From Nitrospira defluvii (GTDB lineage Bacteria > Nitrospirota > Nitrospiria > Nitrospirales > Nitrospiraceae), in the NCBI GenBank assembly GCA_011525625.1, contig WYAX01000003.1, positions 62,001 through 126,000 of the forward strand: DNA of 64,000 nucleotides, in the 5' to 3' direction. Both the position numbers and the translations under genes were made by a program. This document shows, in pieces, positions 45,843 to 54,813 of the stretch. Position 1 is the stretch's first letter; each line of letters starts with the position of its first letter. A model generated the notes under the pieces. The model had not been told where the DNA came from and searched no databases. It saw nothing but the letters and a program-made list of their open reading frames with translations.

Positions 45843-48800
45843 CTAATGCCAGTTCGCGGCAAGAATCTGTTGCACGTCCTCTGGACGCTGGGCGATAGCT
45901 TGATCCCAACTGAGCCCGGTCTGTTGAGTAAATCCCGCCATTGCCTGAATGAGTTGATTCACCTGAGTGCTCATCAATTGTTGACCATTGCCGGCTTGAA
46001 CCGTTTCAATTTGGTTGGCTGCACCGGCATACCAGTTGGCAATCGTCACCTGATCCGTCGAACCATACACGGCAATACGCAAATCATTGGCACTCTGACT
46101 CAACATGAGATCGAGGGGGTTGACCCCGGACGCAAAATTCAAGCGATCCCCAGTCCCACTGGCATCGGTAATCGTGTCCTGGCCATCTCCGCGGGCCAGC
46201 TGAAACACATCATTGCCCGTCCCACCATTAAGCACATCGTTCCCTTTTCCACCCGACAGCGTATCGTTGCCGTCACCAGCCATCAACACGTTGTTGCCAG
46301 CGTTGCCGATCAAAGAGTTGGCAAGAGTATTGCCCGTTCCACCGATCGCGGCTGTTCCTGTAAGAGCAAGATTTTCAACATTCGCGCCTAAGGTCCAGGT
46401 CACCGAGCTTTGCACCGTATCAATGCCGGCATTCAAGGACTCGACCACCGTGTCTCCCGCCCCAACTACATACGCGTCATCCCCGGTACCGCCGGTCAGT
46501 ATATTGGCGGCATTATTGCCGACCAAAATGTTATTGAGCGCGTTACCCGTACCGTTGATCGCGCCTGTGCCTATGAGCGTGAGGTTTTCGACATTGGTAG
46601 CGAGCGTATGCGTTACGGAGCTTTGGATGGTATCAATCCCCGCATTCACCGCCTCGACGACGGTATCACCCGCACCAAGGACATAGGTATCATTTCCCAT
46701 ACCACCGGTTAACCGGTTGGCCGCGCTGTTTCCGATCAACACGTTGTCCAGTCCATTTCCTGCCCCGTTAATCGCAGAAGTACCTGTCAACGTAAGGTTT
46801 TCTACATTGGCCCCCAGCGTATACGTCACTGAACTTTGAATCGTATCCAGGCCTTCGCCGACTAGCTCCGTGACCTTGTCGCCGACATTGTCCACGATGT
46901 ACAGGTCATCCCCCTGCGCTCCAATCAGTCTATCTGCTCCGGCCCCGCCGCTGAGAATATTTGCCGCACTGTTACCGGTCAGGGTGTTGGCAAGACTATT
47001 GCCGGTCCCATTGACAGCCTCCGCACCCGTCAAGATGAGATTTTCGAGATTCGTGCCCAATGTCCAACTGATATCAGACTTCACAGTGTCGGCCCCGGCA
47101 CTCGCCCCCTCTACAATGATGTCGCCAAGCCCTACCACGTACGTGTCGTTTCCAGCCCCACCAGTCAGGACATTCACCGCACTATTTCCGATTAAAACAT
47201 TATTCAGAGAGTTGCCAGTACCATTGATGGCGAGCTCGCCGGTGAGAGTGAGATTTTCCAGATTTGCTCCTAGCGTGTAGGTCCGGCTCGCCTGGACCGT
47301 ATCCGCACCTTGTCCGGCTTGTTCTGTCACCACGTCGCCGAGGTTGTCGACCATATACAGATCATTTCCGGCGCCTCCGGTCATAAGATCTGCGCCCGTG
47401 CCCCCGTCCAGACTGTCATTCCCCGCGCCGCCCGAGAGAGTGTCGTCGCCACCTAATCCCAAGAGCGTATCGTTCGTCACATTTCCGTAGAAATAGTCCG
47501 TGTCTTCGGTGCCGACCAGATTGACGCCTTCCGTGTGGGCCAGCATGGCACTGTAATCCCAGATGGTCCCGTCGGCGAATGCGATACGGTCAATGCGGAG
47601 GGATGGGAACTCAAAGAATCCGCCGAGACTGATTTGATCGCCGGTGTTGTTGATGCTCAGAATCGCATTGCCACCGAAATCTGGAGTTGCCCGTAACGTC
47701 ACATCGCCGGGTGCGATTCCATCGATGAGTTGCAATGTATCGACATCTGCTGAATCACCTTGATCGTCGATGGAGTCTTGCCCGTACCCTCGGCCAAAGA
47801 GATAGACGTCATTGCCGGCATGACCCTCCAGAAGATCATTTCCGGCGCCTCCGTCAAGAACATCATTCCCCTCGCTGGCTCGGATCTGATCATTCCCCCC
47901 CATGCCCCGAATGGTATCGTCACCATTGGAACCATAGATAGATTCGTCAGCCCCGACGCCGACAACGGTTCGTACGCGTACTTCAATCTCGCCAGACGTC
48001 CACATCGTCCCATCCGAAAAAATAAATTGATCAACCGTGTCGGCAGGAGACTCGTAGTAGGACTGCACGCGTAACTCGTCGGCAGTCCCATTGATCTTCA
48101 CGACAAGATCATCGGCCTGCCGTTCTAGACTCAGGTTGGTCGGCGCCACGCCCTCGAGAAACTGCACCTGATCGAGTCCCGAATGGGCATACATCTGCAT
48201 CCCACTCCGTACGATATCCTGCCCGTACCCGACGCCAAACAGGAATGTATTGTCGCCGGTTCCGATTAGTACGTCGTTGCCCGCCTGTCCATCGAGCCGA
48301 TGGGAGCCAGACAGCTCATTATCCAAAGCGTTTCCGATTAAGTTCACCTGAGTCGTGGGACTCAGATATACATCGTCCTCTATGCTCACGTTCTCGACGT
48401 TGTCCGGCGCCTGAAATGTAAGTGACTCAGTCGGGGTGAGGTAAATCGTGTCGCGACCTGCATTCACGTCCTCGGTGATGACCTGCCCCATAGATCGCAG
48501 GTGGTACGCATCATCCCCGGCGCCACCGAACAACTGGTCGGCAATACCCGACGACTCTAAACTGTCATTGCCTTCGCCACCACGCAACACGTTGTATCCT
48601 TCGTTTCCATACAGTCGGTCGTTTCCAGCACCCCCGTCTAATTCATCATCGCCCTCATGACCTTCCAAGACATCATCGCCTACGCCACCGAGCAACATAT
48701 CGTTGCCGCTACGTCCATACAGCCAGTCCTCAGCTTGGCTGCCTTGCATATGATCGGCGAAGCTCGTTCCTTGCAACGTTCCACCGTTTTCTGGAGCGGA

Positions 48801-51800
48801 CAACTGAAACCCTCGGGCAAGCAACTCACCGTCCGTCAATACCGTGCCGTCAGCAAATTCAAAGTGACGGATGGTATGGAACTCGGCAGAAGCGTTCAGC
48901 CCAAAGCCGGTGAGTTGAATTGCATCTCCACCATGACCCACACGTAAGACCAGCGTGTCTGCCGGCCCCACATCCAATTTCAACGATTCGGGAGTGATGC
49001 CTGCACCAAAGATGAGTCGATTGCTTTGCGCCCCATCGTCCTGAATTGTATCAGTACCGTCACCTAGGTTAACTCTGTACGTATCAAGCCCGCTTCCACC
49101 GATCAGAAAATCGTTTCCCCCACCACCCTGAAGATCATCCTCGCCTCCCCCGCCGTGAAGAGTATCGTCGCCCTCTCCCCCGTCGAGCATATCCGCGCCT
49201 GCCTGGCTGAAGAAGAACGGGGAGTCGCCGAAAAGAAGATCATCGCCGGCCTCACCATAGAGGAAATCGGCACCAACATCTCCGACAAGCTGATCCGAAC
49301 CCTCTCCACCAAACAGCTGGTCCTGCCCTGCGCCAGCCCATAGCTGGTCATCCCCCTCTTCCCCATCCAGGGTATCGTTTCCGCCTGCAGAACTGAGAAG
49401 CGTAGGATTGTTCCCGTCGCCGTACAGGAAATCGTGTCCGTCGCCGCCGACCAAAAAATCATCCCCTTCACGCCCCTGAACATCGTCGACGCCATCGCCA
49501 CCATCCAGCCGGTCATTGCCGAGTCCACCGTTCAGCAAATCATCGCCGGCTTCCCCCGAGAGCAGATCGTCTCCATCGTGACCAAACAGCGCATCATGAC
49601 CTTCTCCACCGAAGAGTGTATCGCTGCCGACATCGCCTTGGAGTTCGTCATCCCCTTCCTCCCCAAACAGCGTGTCATCGCCCTCTTGCCCAATCATGCG
49701 ATCATTGCCGCCACCGCCCCAGAGCGCGTCGTCGCCAAGGCCACCCTGCAACTCATCATCGTCAGCGCCGCCATCGAGGAAATCATTCCCTCCAAATCCG
49801 GCAAGCCGGTCCATCCCGCTTCCACCGTACAGAATGTCGTCGCCGCCACCCCCCTGGAGCTCATCTGCACCGGCGCCCCCGTCAAGAATATCGTCGGCTC
49901 CCGGGTCGCCGGAAAAGTCACCGACTAAGAGGTCGTCTCCATCACCTCCTGACAGCATGTCCGCACCGGCGCCTCCCAACAACGAGTCGTTTCCCTCGCC
50001 CCCATCAAGCCAATCATCGCCTGCAATCGTTTGAGTGAAATCCGACTCACCAAACAGCCGATCGTCACCCGCCCCGCCAAGGAGAATGTCATTGCCGCCA
50101 TCGCCGACAAGCAAATCGTTGCCCGCCCCGCCATCAAGATAGTCGTCGCCACCAGTCAACGAAATGACCCCTGCTTGTGCTGTTCGGCTCCATATGGAAT
50201 TGTCATAGACTAGGCCGATCCAACCCGTCGGACGATTTTCTCCCCGAAGCACATCATCTCCGTCACCACCCAGTAGTACATCCGTCCCCATCTCCCCCAT
50301 CAACGTGTCGTGACCCGCCCCGCCATCGGCATAGTGGGCCCCACTTCCAATCATCGGTCCCGCAAGGCTCAAATAGTTTGCCGTCCCCACAGCATAGTCG
50401 TCACCATCGCCACCAAGAAACACGTCCCCATCGGTCAGCAAGGCATAGTCATCCCCGTATCCGCCGATCAAATAATCGTTTCCATAACCGCCGAAGAACA
50501 CGTCGTTGCCGGTTCCGCCATCCAACAGATCGTCAAACGCACCAAGTACCGGCGTATGGTCTCCATGAAGCACATCGTTGCCACCATTTGCATACACCTC
50601 GATCGCCCCCAAGCCTCCTGGAACCCACCCCTCCGCATCTGCATCGCCGATATACGTATCAATAAAATGTCCTGTTGGAACGCCCGCGTCGCGCGGCATT
50701 CCAGACATGTCACGCAACTGGATCCCCATCTGACCGCTCTGGAAATTCTCGTTAACGATGAGCACGCCATTGATCAGCAGATCCGTCCCCGACATGACAT
50801 AGGTGGTTCGGCCATCGAGACTGGTATACGTATTCGCGGCATCCCCGGCACGACGAACACCGCCCTGCAACACGCGGCCGTCAAAAATAATCCGCCCTTG
50901 CGCATCACTATCTTCAATCCGATCCATTCCATCCCCGGACGAATAGACATAGGTGTCAACGCCGATGCCGCCTTCGAGGAGGTCGTTACCGCCCATGCCA
51001 GTGAGGCGATTGTTAGCGCTATTGCCTGTGATTCGGTTATCAAGATTGTTCCCTGTCCCTGAAGTATTTTCCATGCCCGTCAGGGTCAGGTTCTCCACGT
51101 GTGGGCTAAGGGAGAAATCCACCGAAGCAAGAATCTGATCGAGCCCGCCACTTTCGACCTCGAAGACTTTATCTCCCAAATTATCGACGATGTAGATGTC
51201 GTCGCCGAGGCCGCCACTCATGCGGTCAGCGCCTGCACCACCATTAAGGGTGTCACTCCCTTGTTGGCCAAGCAAAATGTCGTTGTCAGCTTCGCCATAG
51301 AGCTCATCATTACCCTCATTGCCTTCGAGATAATCCTGCCCCCCTGCGCCATGAACAAAATCGTTCCCAGCCCCTCCATAGATATGATCATTCCCTCTCC
51401 GCCCCAAATACTCCCGGCCCTCGATATCTCCGAACATGACTGCTTCGATTGCCGTCGCCCCGCGTTGGTTGTTGAAATTCGTCGTTTCATCCACAAACAG
51501 AGTCGAGCTGCTGGGAGTTCCATCGTTGACGTTGAAGCGCAACTTCTCCGCCAATAGCTCAGCGCGGTCGCTCAGGGCCATTTGAGTCCAGACACCAACA
51601 CCGGTATCGGCATCGTATATGTCTAGGGAGTGGTCTTGGTTATGGAGGGCCTCATAGTCGATGCCGATCATTACAAAGGGATTTAACTCGCGCAGCGCAT
51701 AGCGATAGGCAAGGCCATCCAGCGTCGGACTCTTCGCCTGACTGAATACAGTAGCGCTCGACATTCCAACCAAATCGACGAGTCGATAATCATTTGTACT

Positions 51801-52751
51801 GGGAAGGCTGTTCCGTAGATTGATGAGGTTCACATAGTACGCCTCGCGATTCGGATCACCCATTCCAGATGGCCCTGACGGAGTTGGCGTGCGATCGCCG
51901 GTGAACAGAACGCGCAGGGTATCAAGACTCGTTTCCAACCGACGGGCGGCGACCGATGAAGAAGCCTCAAGAAATCTAGTAACTGCAGCCACATCGATCG
52001 TCGGATCAATTCTCGCAGCGAGGTCATACCATGCAAGTGCATCAGTGGCAGTCGCTATTTGGTGATCATGAAACGAAGTGTTGAATCCTGTGCCCTCGAT
52101 AAAGATGTTCACTGGCTTACCAATTTGGGTACCCAATCCAGCTGCGATCGACAGTCCGTTCTCGCCAATAATGTTAGTAATGGCTCCTGAAGGAACAGTA
52201 TTTGCCGCTACGCCCAACCGTTCCAAGACCTCAATCACCACGCCACCAATTCCTGGGGCGTTATAGGTGTACGTATGGCGAATATTGGTCGCATGGTCGA
52301 CCGTGAAAGCTTGGGCAAGGAACCCTCCAAGAGAATGACCTGTCACAGACAAAAGCTCATTGCGGCCAAGTGCTTCGTGTTCAATCAGCTGCGAATAGTA
52401 TCTCTGGAGTGCGACATACTGCGGACTTAAGGTGGCTGATTCTCCGGCTAACAGTAGTCCATCTGTGATGAGATCACCAACTTCATCAGGATTTGTTCCA
52501 CGAATAGCCAGAATTTTCTCGCCGGTCGCAACCTTCTGGAAAAGCGTTACGGACAAACCTGTCACGGGGTCCGTAAAAGTCTCTCCTATAACGCTATAGG
52601 CAGCCACAAATGTATCGACTAAGGGGTCCGTAAACCCCGCATCCTTCAATGCGCGCTTATAGTCATTCGAGGACATTGTCGCAGTAAAATCCGCATACGC
52701 CGCCATAGCCAGCTGCGAGTGCTGAAAATACATACCAATTGGATCGGCCAT
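45843..52751 (-). CDS. Giant RTX protein with N-terminal lipase-like domain (2302 aa)
   Basis: Type I secreted, calcium-binding protein. Residues 1-260 form an alpha/beta-hydrolase domain of the lipase-3/Mbeg1-like kind: DFTATMSSNDYK, ILAIRGTNPDEVGDL, nucleophile Ser140 in TGHSLGGFLAQAF, and a late His (H228 or H230, SFHDHQIA). From about 450 on, RTX nonapeptides (GGxGxDxLx) alternate with haemolysin-type beta-helix linkers: dense block 865-1230, others at 450-520, 735-840, 1320-1420, 1600-1660 and 1750-2190. Five near-identical 75-residue units fill about 1801-2165. The C-terminus has no Cys and is acidic/hydrophobic, as T1SS signals are. Start ATG at 52751 has GCAGGAG 10 nt upstream. Lipase, adhesin or toxin use cannot be told apart. 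Confidence 0.93.
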   Translation of the reverse strand: MADPIGMYFQHSQLAMAAYADFTATMSSNDYKRALKDAGFTDPLVDTFVAAYSVIGETFTDPVTGLSVTLFQKVATGEKILAIRGTNPDEVGDLITDGLLLAGESATLSPQYVALQRYYSQLIEHEALGRNELLSVTGHSLGGFLAQAFTVDHATNIRHTYTYNAPGIGGVVIEVLERLGVAANTVPSGAITNIIGENGLSIAAGLGTQIGKPVNIFIEGTGFNTSFHDHQIATATDALAWYDLAARIDPTIDVAAVTRFLEASSSVAARRLETSLDTLRVLFTGDRTPTPSGPSGMGDPNREAYYVNLINLRNSLPSTNDYRLVDLVGMSSATVFSQAKSPTLDGLAYRYALRELNPFVMIGIDYEALHNQDHSLDIYDADTGVGVWTQMALSDRAELLAEKLRFNVNDGTPSSSTLFVDETTNFNNQRGATAIEAVMFGDIEGREYLGRRGNDHIYGGAGNDFVHGAGGQDYLEGNEGNDELYGEADNDILLGQQGSDTLNGGAGADRMSGGLGDDIYIVDNLGDKVFEVESGGLDQILASVDFSLSPHVENLTLTGMENTSGTGNNLDNRITGNSANNRLTGMGGNDLLEGGIGVDTYVYSSGDGMDRIEDSDAQGRIIFDGRVLQGGVRRAGDAANTYTSLDGRTTYVMSGTDLLINGVLIVNENFQSGQMGIQLRDMSGMPRDAGVPTGHFIDTYIGDADAEGWVPGGLGAIEVYANGGNDVLHGDHTPVLGAFDDLLDGGTGNDVFFGGYGNDYLIGGYGDDYALLTDGDVFLGGDGDDYAVGTANYLSLAGPMIGSGAHYADGGAGHDTLMGEMGTDVLLGGDGDDVLRGENRPTGWIGLVYDNSIWSRTAQAGVISLTGGDDYLDGGAGNDLLVGDGGNDILLGGAGDDRLFGESDFTQTIAGDDWLDGGEGNDSLLGGAGADMLSGGDGDDLLVGDFSGDPGADDILDGGAGADELQGGGGDDILYGGSGMDRLAGFGGNDFLDGGADDDELQGGLGDDALWGGGGNDRMIGQEGDDTLFGEEGDDELQGDVGSDTLFGGEGHDALFGHDGDDLLSGEAGDDLLNGGLGNDRLDGGDGVDDVQGREGDDFLVGGDGHDFLYGDGNNPTLLSSAGGNDTLDGEEGDDQLWAGAGQDQLFGGEGSDQLVGDVGADFLYGEAGDDLLFGDSPFFFSQAGADMLDGGEGDDTLHGGGGEDDLQGGGGNDFLIGGSGLDTYRVNLGDGTDTIQDDGAQSNRLIFGAGITPESLKLDVGPADTLVLRVGHGGDAIQLTGFGLNASAEFHTIRHFEFADGTVLTDGELLARGFQLSAPENGGTLQGTSFADHMQGSQAEDWLYGRSGNDMLLGGVGDDVLEGHEGDDELDGGAGNDRLYGNEGYNVLRGGEGNDSLESSGIADQLFGGAGDDAYHLRSMGQVITEDVNAGRDTIYLTPTESLTFQAPDNVENVSIEDDVYLSPTTQVNLIGNALDNELSGSHRLDGQAGNDVLIGTGDNTFLFGVGYGQDIVRSGMQMYAHSGLDQVQFLEGVAPTNLSLERQADDLVVKINGTADELRVQSYYESPADTVDQFIFSDGTMWTSGEIEVRVRTVVGVGADESIYGSNGDDTIRGMGGNDQIRASEGNDVLDGGAGNDLLEGHAGNDVYLFGRGYGQDSIDDQGDSADVDTLQLIDGIAPGDVTLRATPDFGGNAILSINNTGDQISLGGFFEFPSLRIDRIAFADGTIWDYSAMLAHTEGVNLVGTEDTDYFYGNVTNDTLLGLGGDDTLSGGAGNDSLDGGTGADLMTGGAGNDLYMVDNLGDVVTEQAGQGADTVQASRTYTLGANLENLTLTGELAINGTGNSLNNVLIGNSAVNVLTGGAGNDTYVVGLGDIIVEGASAGADTVKSDISWTLGTNLENLILTGAEAVNGTGNSLANTLTGNSAANILSGGAGADRLIGAQGDDLYIVDNVGDKVTELVGEGLDTIQSSVTYTLGANVENLTLTGTSAINGAGNGLDNVLIGNSAANRLTGGMGNDTYVLGAGDTVVEAVNAGIDTIQSSVTHTLATNVENLTLIGTGAINGTGNALNNILVGNNAANILTGGTGDDAYVVGAGDTVVESLNAGIDTVQSSVTWTLGANVENLALTGTAAIGGTGNTLANSLIGNAGNNVLMAGDGNDTLSGGKGNDVLNGGTGNDVFQLARGDGQDTITDASGTGDRLNFASGVNPLDLMLSQSANDLRIAVYGSTDQVTIANWYAGAANQIETVQAGNGQQLMSTQVNQLIQAMAGFTQQTGLSWDQAIAQRPEDVQQILAANWH
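46214..47354 (-). repeat. Five tandem 75-residue repeats in the RTX gene
   Basis: Coding repeats, residues about 1800-2180. Each unit runs GDxVVE..GxDTVQSSVTxTLG, then NVENLTLTGTxAINGTGN, then LxNxLIGNxAxNxLTGGxGND. The DNA copies are alike enough to recombine; a sixth, diverged copy is at residues 520-600. Confidence 0.85.
49064..50159 (-). repeat. Dense RTX nonapeptide block
   Basis: Residues about 865-1230 carry nearly continuous GGxGxDxLx calcium-binding nonapeptides, broken by short spacers (SDFTQTIAGDD, FSGDPGADD, SPFFFSQAG). The 27-bp periodicity is visible in the DNA and is coding. Confidence 0.85.
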
Positions 52752-52752
52752 T

Positions 52753-53313
52753 TCAGTTTTTCTCCTGCAAGGACGTCTGCTTTAACCTAAAGACCTGCTG
52801 TAAGCCTATCCCAAACACTCCAGCCTTAAACGCTGGGCAAGTTATGGGAGACATTGGAGCGATAGTCGCTTCAACCCAGCCACCATAGTAAGAAAAATCC
52901 GTGGCGACGCCCAATAATTCGCCTGTCTCCTTATCGTGAATCTGCCCCTCTATTCTTGTGATGTGCGCCCAAGACGAAAAATCACGATTCCATTTACTTG
53001 ATTGGACATAGCGATCTAACAGTTTTTTATCGTCCGGCCGTCCATCAGGCCTAAAATATGACTGGTCGAGTTCGACTATCTTGAACGCTCTGACGCCGGC
53101 CTCCGTCTCACAAAGATGCTCAAAATACAAACGACTGGGGATGATGTCCCATGTCGGGAACAAGAGAAAAAGCGTCAGGGTGAGGCCTTGCACCACTTTC
53201 GTCGAGAGCGGGGGAAGGACACATATTCTGCCAAGCCATCCGAGCATTCGGGTAACACACCAAGCAGCCAATCCATACAGGATCAGCACGAAAAGCAGGG
53301 TGAGTGCTATCAT
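52753..53313 (-). CDS. Small two-TM protein preceding the RTX gene
   Basis: A 186-residue protein with GGAGG before the ATG at 53313. Hydrophobic helices at about 1-22 (MIALTLLFVLILYGLAAW) and 42-58 (GLTLTLFLLFPTWDIIPS) are followed by a 125-residue polar domain (FEHLCETEAGVRAFKIVELD, GQIHDKETGELLGVATDFSYYGGWVE) with Cys that may pair. No family is recognised. It ends one base before the RTX ATG, so the two are translated together. Position and topology would suit an immunity protein, lipase chaperone or secretion accessory; none is proven. Base composition is lower in G+C than that of the exporter genes. Confidence 0.8.
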   Translation of the reverse strand: MIALTLLFVLILYGLAAWCVTRMLGWLGRICVLPPLSTKVVQGLTLTLFLLFPTWDIIPSRLYFEHLCETEAGVRAFKIVELDQSYFRPDGRPDDKKLLDRYVQSSKWNRDFSSWAHITRIEGQIHDKETGELLGVATDFSYYGGWVEATIAPMSPITCPAFKAGVFGIGLQQVFRLKQTSLQEKN

Positions 53314-53419
53314 GCGCGGAACCTCCGATCGACTTCACGCATTGCCATGCGCAAGAGAGGCATTAGGTGTTTCCTCCGGTACTAACCACTATGAGTCATC
53401 TCTGCAATACCTCGCGCTC

Positions 53420-54811
53420 CTACCGCTCCCGCAAACTCTCTTTCGTGGACTTCAATAGGGGGCTCAGCAAAAATTCGATCACCCGCCGCTGTCCGGTCTT
53501 GATCTCCACCGTCACGGCCATGCCGGGAGTCAGATGAATCTGCTTTCCTTCCACCTGCATCGTGGCTCGATCCATACTCACCCGGCTGACATACACCAGA
53601 CCGCCTTTGTCTTTATCTAACGGTACCGCATCACCCGAGACGGTCAACACCTTTCCTGGAATCGTCCCGTACAGGGTAAACGGAAACGTTTCAATCTTCA
53701 GTTCTACCGGCTGCCCTTCCCTCACGAATCCGATGTCCCTATTTTCCAACTGCGCCTCGACCTCGACTGGATGATCCTGAGGCACGACCATCAGCAGCGG
53801 TTGGGCAGGAGTGACAACGCCGCCGACCGTGTGCACCGCCAATTGTTGGACGACGCCGTCGATCGGAGAGACCAGTTTCTGAAGCTCCGTTTTTTGTCCG
53901 GCTTTCCGGACCTCTTGGATCAGCGACGCGGCCTTCATCTCCACGGCAGAAAGCTCGGCTTGCTTACTCTGTTGAAATTCCGAGATAAGCGCCTGGTAGT
54001 TCTGCTCTGCCTCAGCCAGGGCCGCTTGGTCCTGACGCAACTTGCTCCTCTGCCCGGCCCATTCCTGCGCCTTATCGATGCGTTGTTGCTCAAACTGGAG
54101 ATAGTCCATCTTCGACACATACTGTTGTGCCAGTAATGCCCGGTAGGCTGCTGCCCGCTCATTTTCCATCGGAACCGTGGCTTCAAGGCGTCGGAGATTC
54201 TCTTTCGTCGCCTCCACAGCCGCTTGACGCTGACCGATAAGATGTCGTGCGGCATCTACCCGAGCCGCATATTCCGCCGTCTGATCCCGTAAACGTTGCT
54301 GTTGTAACGACACAAATTCTGGGTCCGAATCACTGGGCACGTTGAAGGTGCCTTGCCCAGCTATCAGAGCATGCAAGCGAGCCGCCTCAACGAGAGCGGC
54401 GTGATATTCGCTGGAAGCCCGATCGCGATCGGCACTGTTTTGAGTGGCGTCAAGTTCGATCAGAACGTCTCCCTGTTTGACCGCTTGGCCGTCTTGCACA
54501 TGGATAGCAGCGATGACGCCCGTCTCAAAGGGTTGGATGGTTTTGGAATAGCCGCTGGGAATGATTTTCCCCTGAGAGACTGCGACGATATCGACCTGTC
54601 CTAGCGAAGACCATGCCATAGCTGAGGCGAATGCCAGCATGATGCTCCAGAGGATCGCCCGTCCGATCGGCGACGGCGGTGCATCCTGGATTTCAAGGAC
54701 CGCAGGGAGAAACTCGATTGCCTGTCCGGGAATGCCACCCCGTGATGGCTGCCTCGACTCAACACGCCACATCGCTCGCCACCCAGCCAGGTTTCGTAGA
54801 TGGGCTTTCAT
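53420..54811 (-). CDS. hlyD: Type I secretion membrane-fusion protein (HlyD family)
   Basis: 463 residues: cytoplasmic N-terminus, TM at about 50-68 (ILWSIMLAFASAMAWSSLG), lipoyl half (GKIIPSGYSKTIQPFETGVI), a long alpha-hairpin coiled coil (about 130-310) and the second lipoyl and beta-barrel part ending MTVEIKTGQRRVIEFLLSPL. The last phrase is the typical HlyD/LktD/PrtE C-terminal signature. It bridges the ABC exporter and an outer-membrane TolC-type channel, not encoded in the window. Starts 2 bp after the exporter stop. Confidence 0.95.
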   Translation of the reverse strand: MKAHLRNLAGWRAMWRVESRQPSRGGIPGQAIEFLPAVLEIQDAPPSPIGRAILWSIMLAFASAMAWSSLGQVDIVAVSQGKIIPSGYSKTIQPFETGVIAAIHVQDGQAVKQGDVLIELDATQNSADRDRASSEYHAALVEAARLHALIAGQGTFNVPSDSDPEFVSLQQQRLRDQTAEYAARVDAARHLIGQRQAAVEATKENLRRLEATVPMENERAAAYRALLAQQYVSKMDYLQFEQQRIDKAQEWAGQRSKLRQDQAALAEAEQNYQALISEFQQSKQAELSAVEMKAASLIQEVRKAGQKTELQKLVSPIDGVVQQLAVHTVGGVVTPAQPLLMVVPQDHPVEVEAQLENRDIGFVREGQPVELKIETFPFTLYGTIPGKVLTVSGDAVPLDKDKGGLVYVSRVSMDRATMQVEGKQIHLTPGMAVTVEIKTGQRRVIEFLLSPLLKSTKESLRER

Positions 54812-54813
54812 CC

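Noticed and set aside
49064-50159. 27-bp periodic DNA that might suggest a CRISPR or satellite array
   Set aside because: The period is that of nine-residue RTX repeats in frame; units are diverged and there are no spacers of constant length.
45846-51557. Many long plus-strand frames opposite the RTX gene
   Set aside because: They are mirror effects of the repetitive Gly/Asp codons of the RTX gene; products are low-complexity Ser/Pro/Ile strings without starts of quality.
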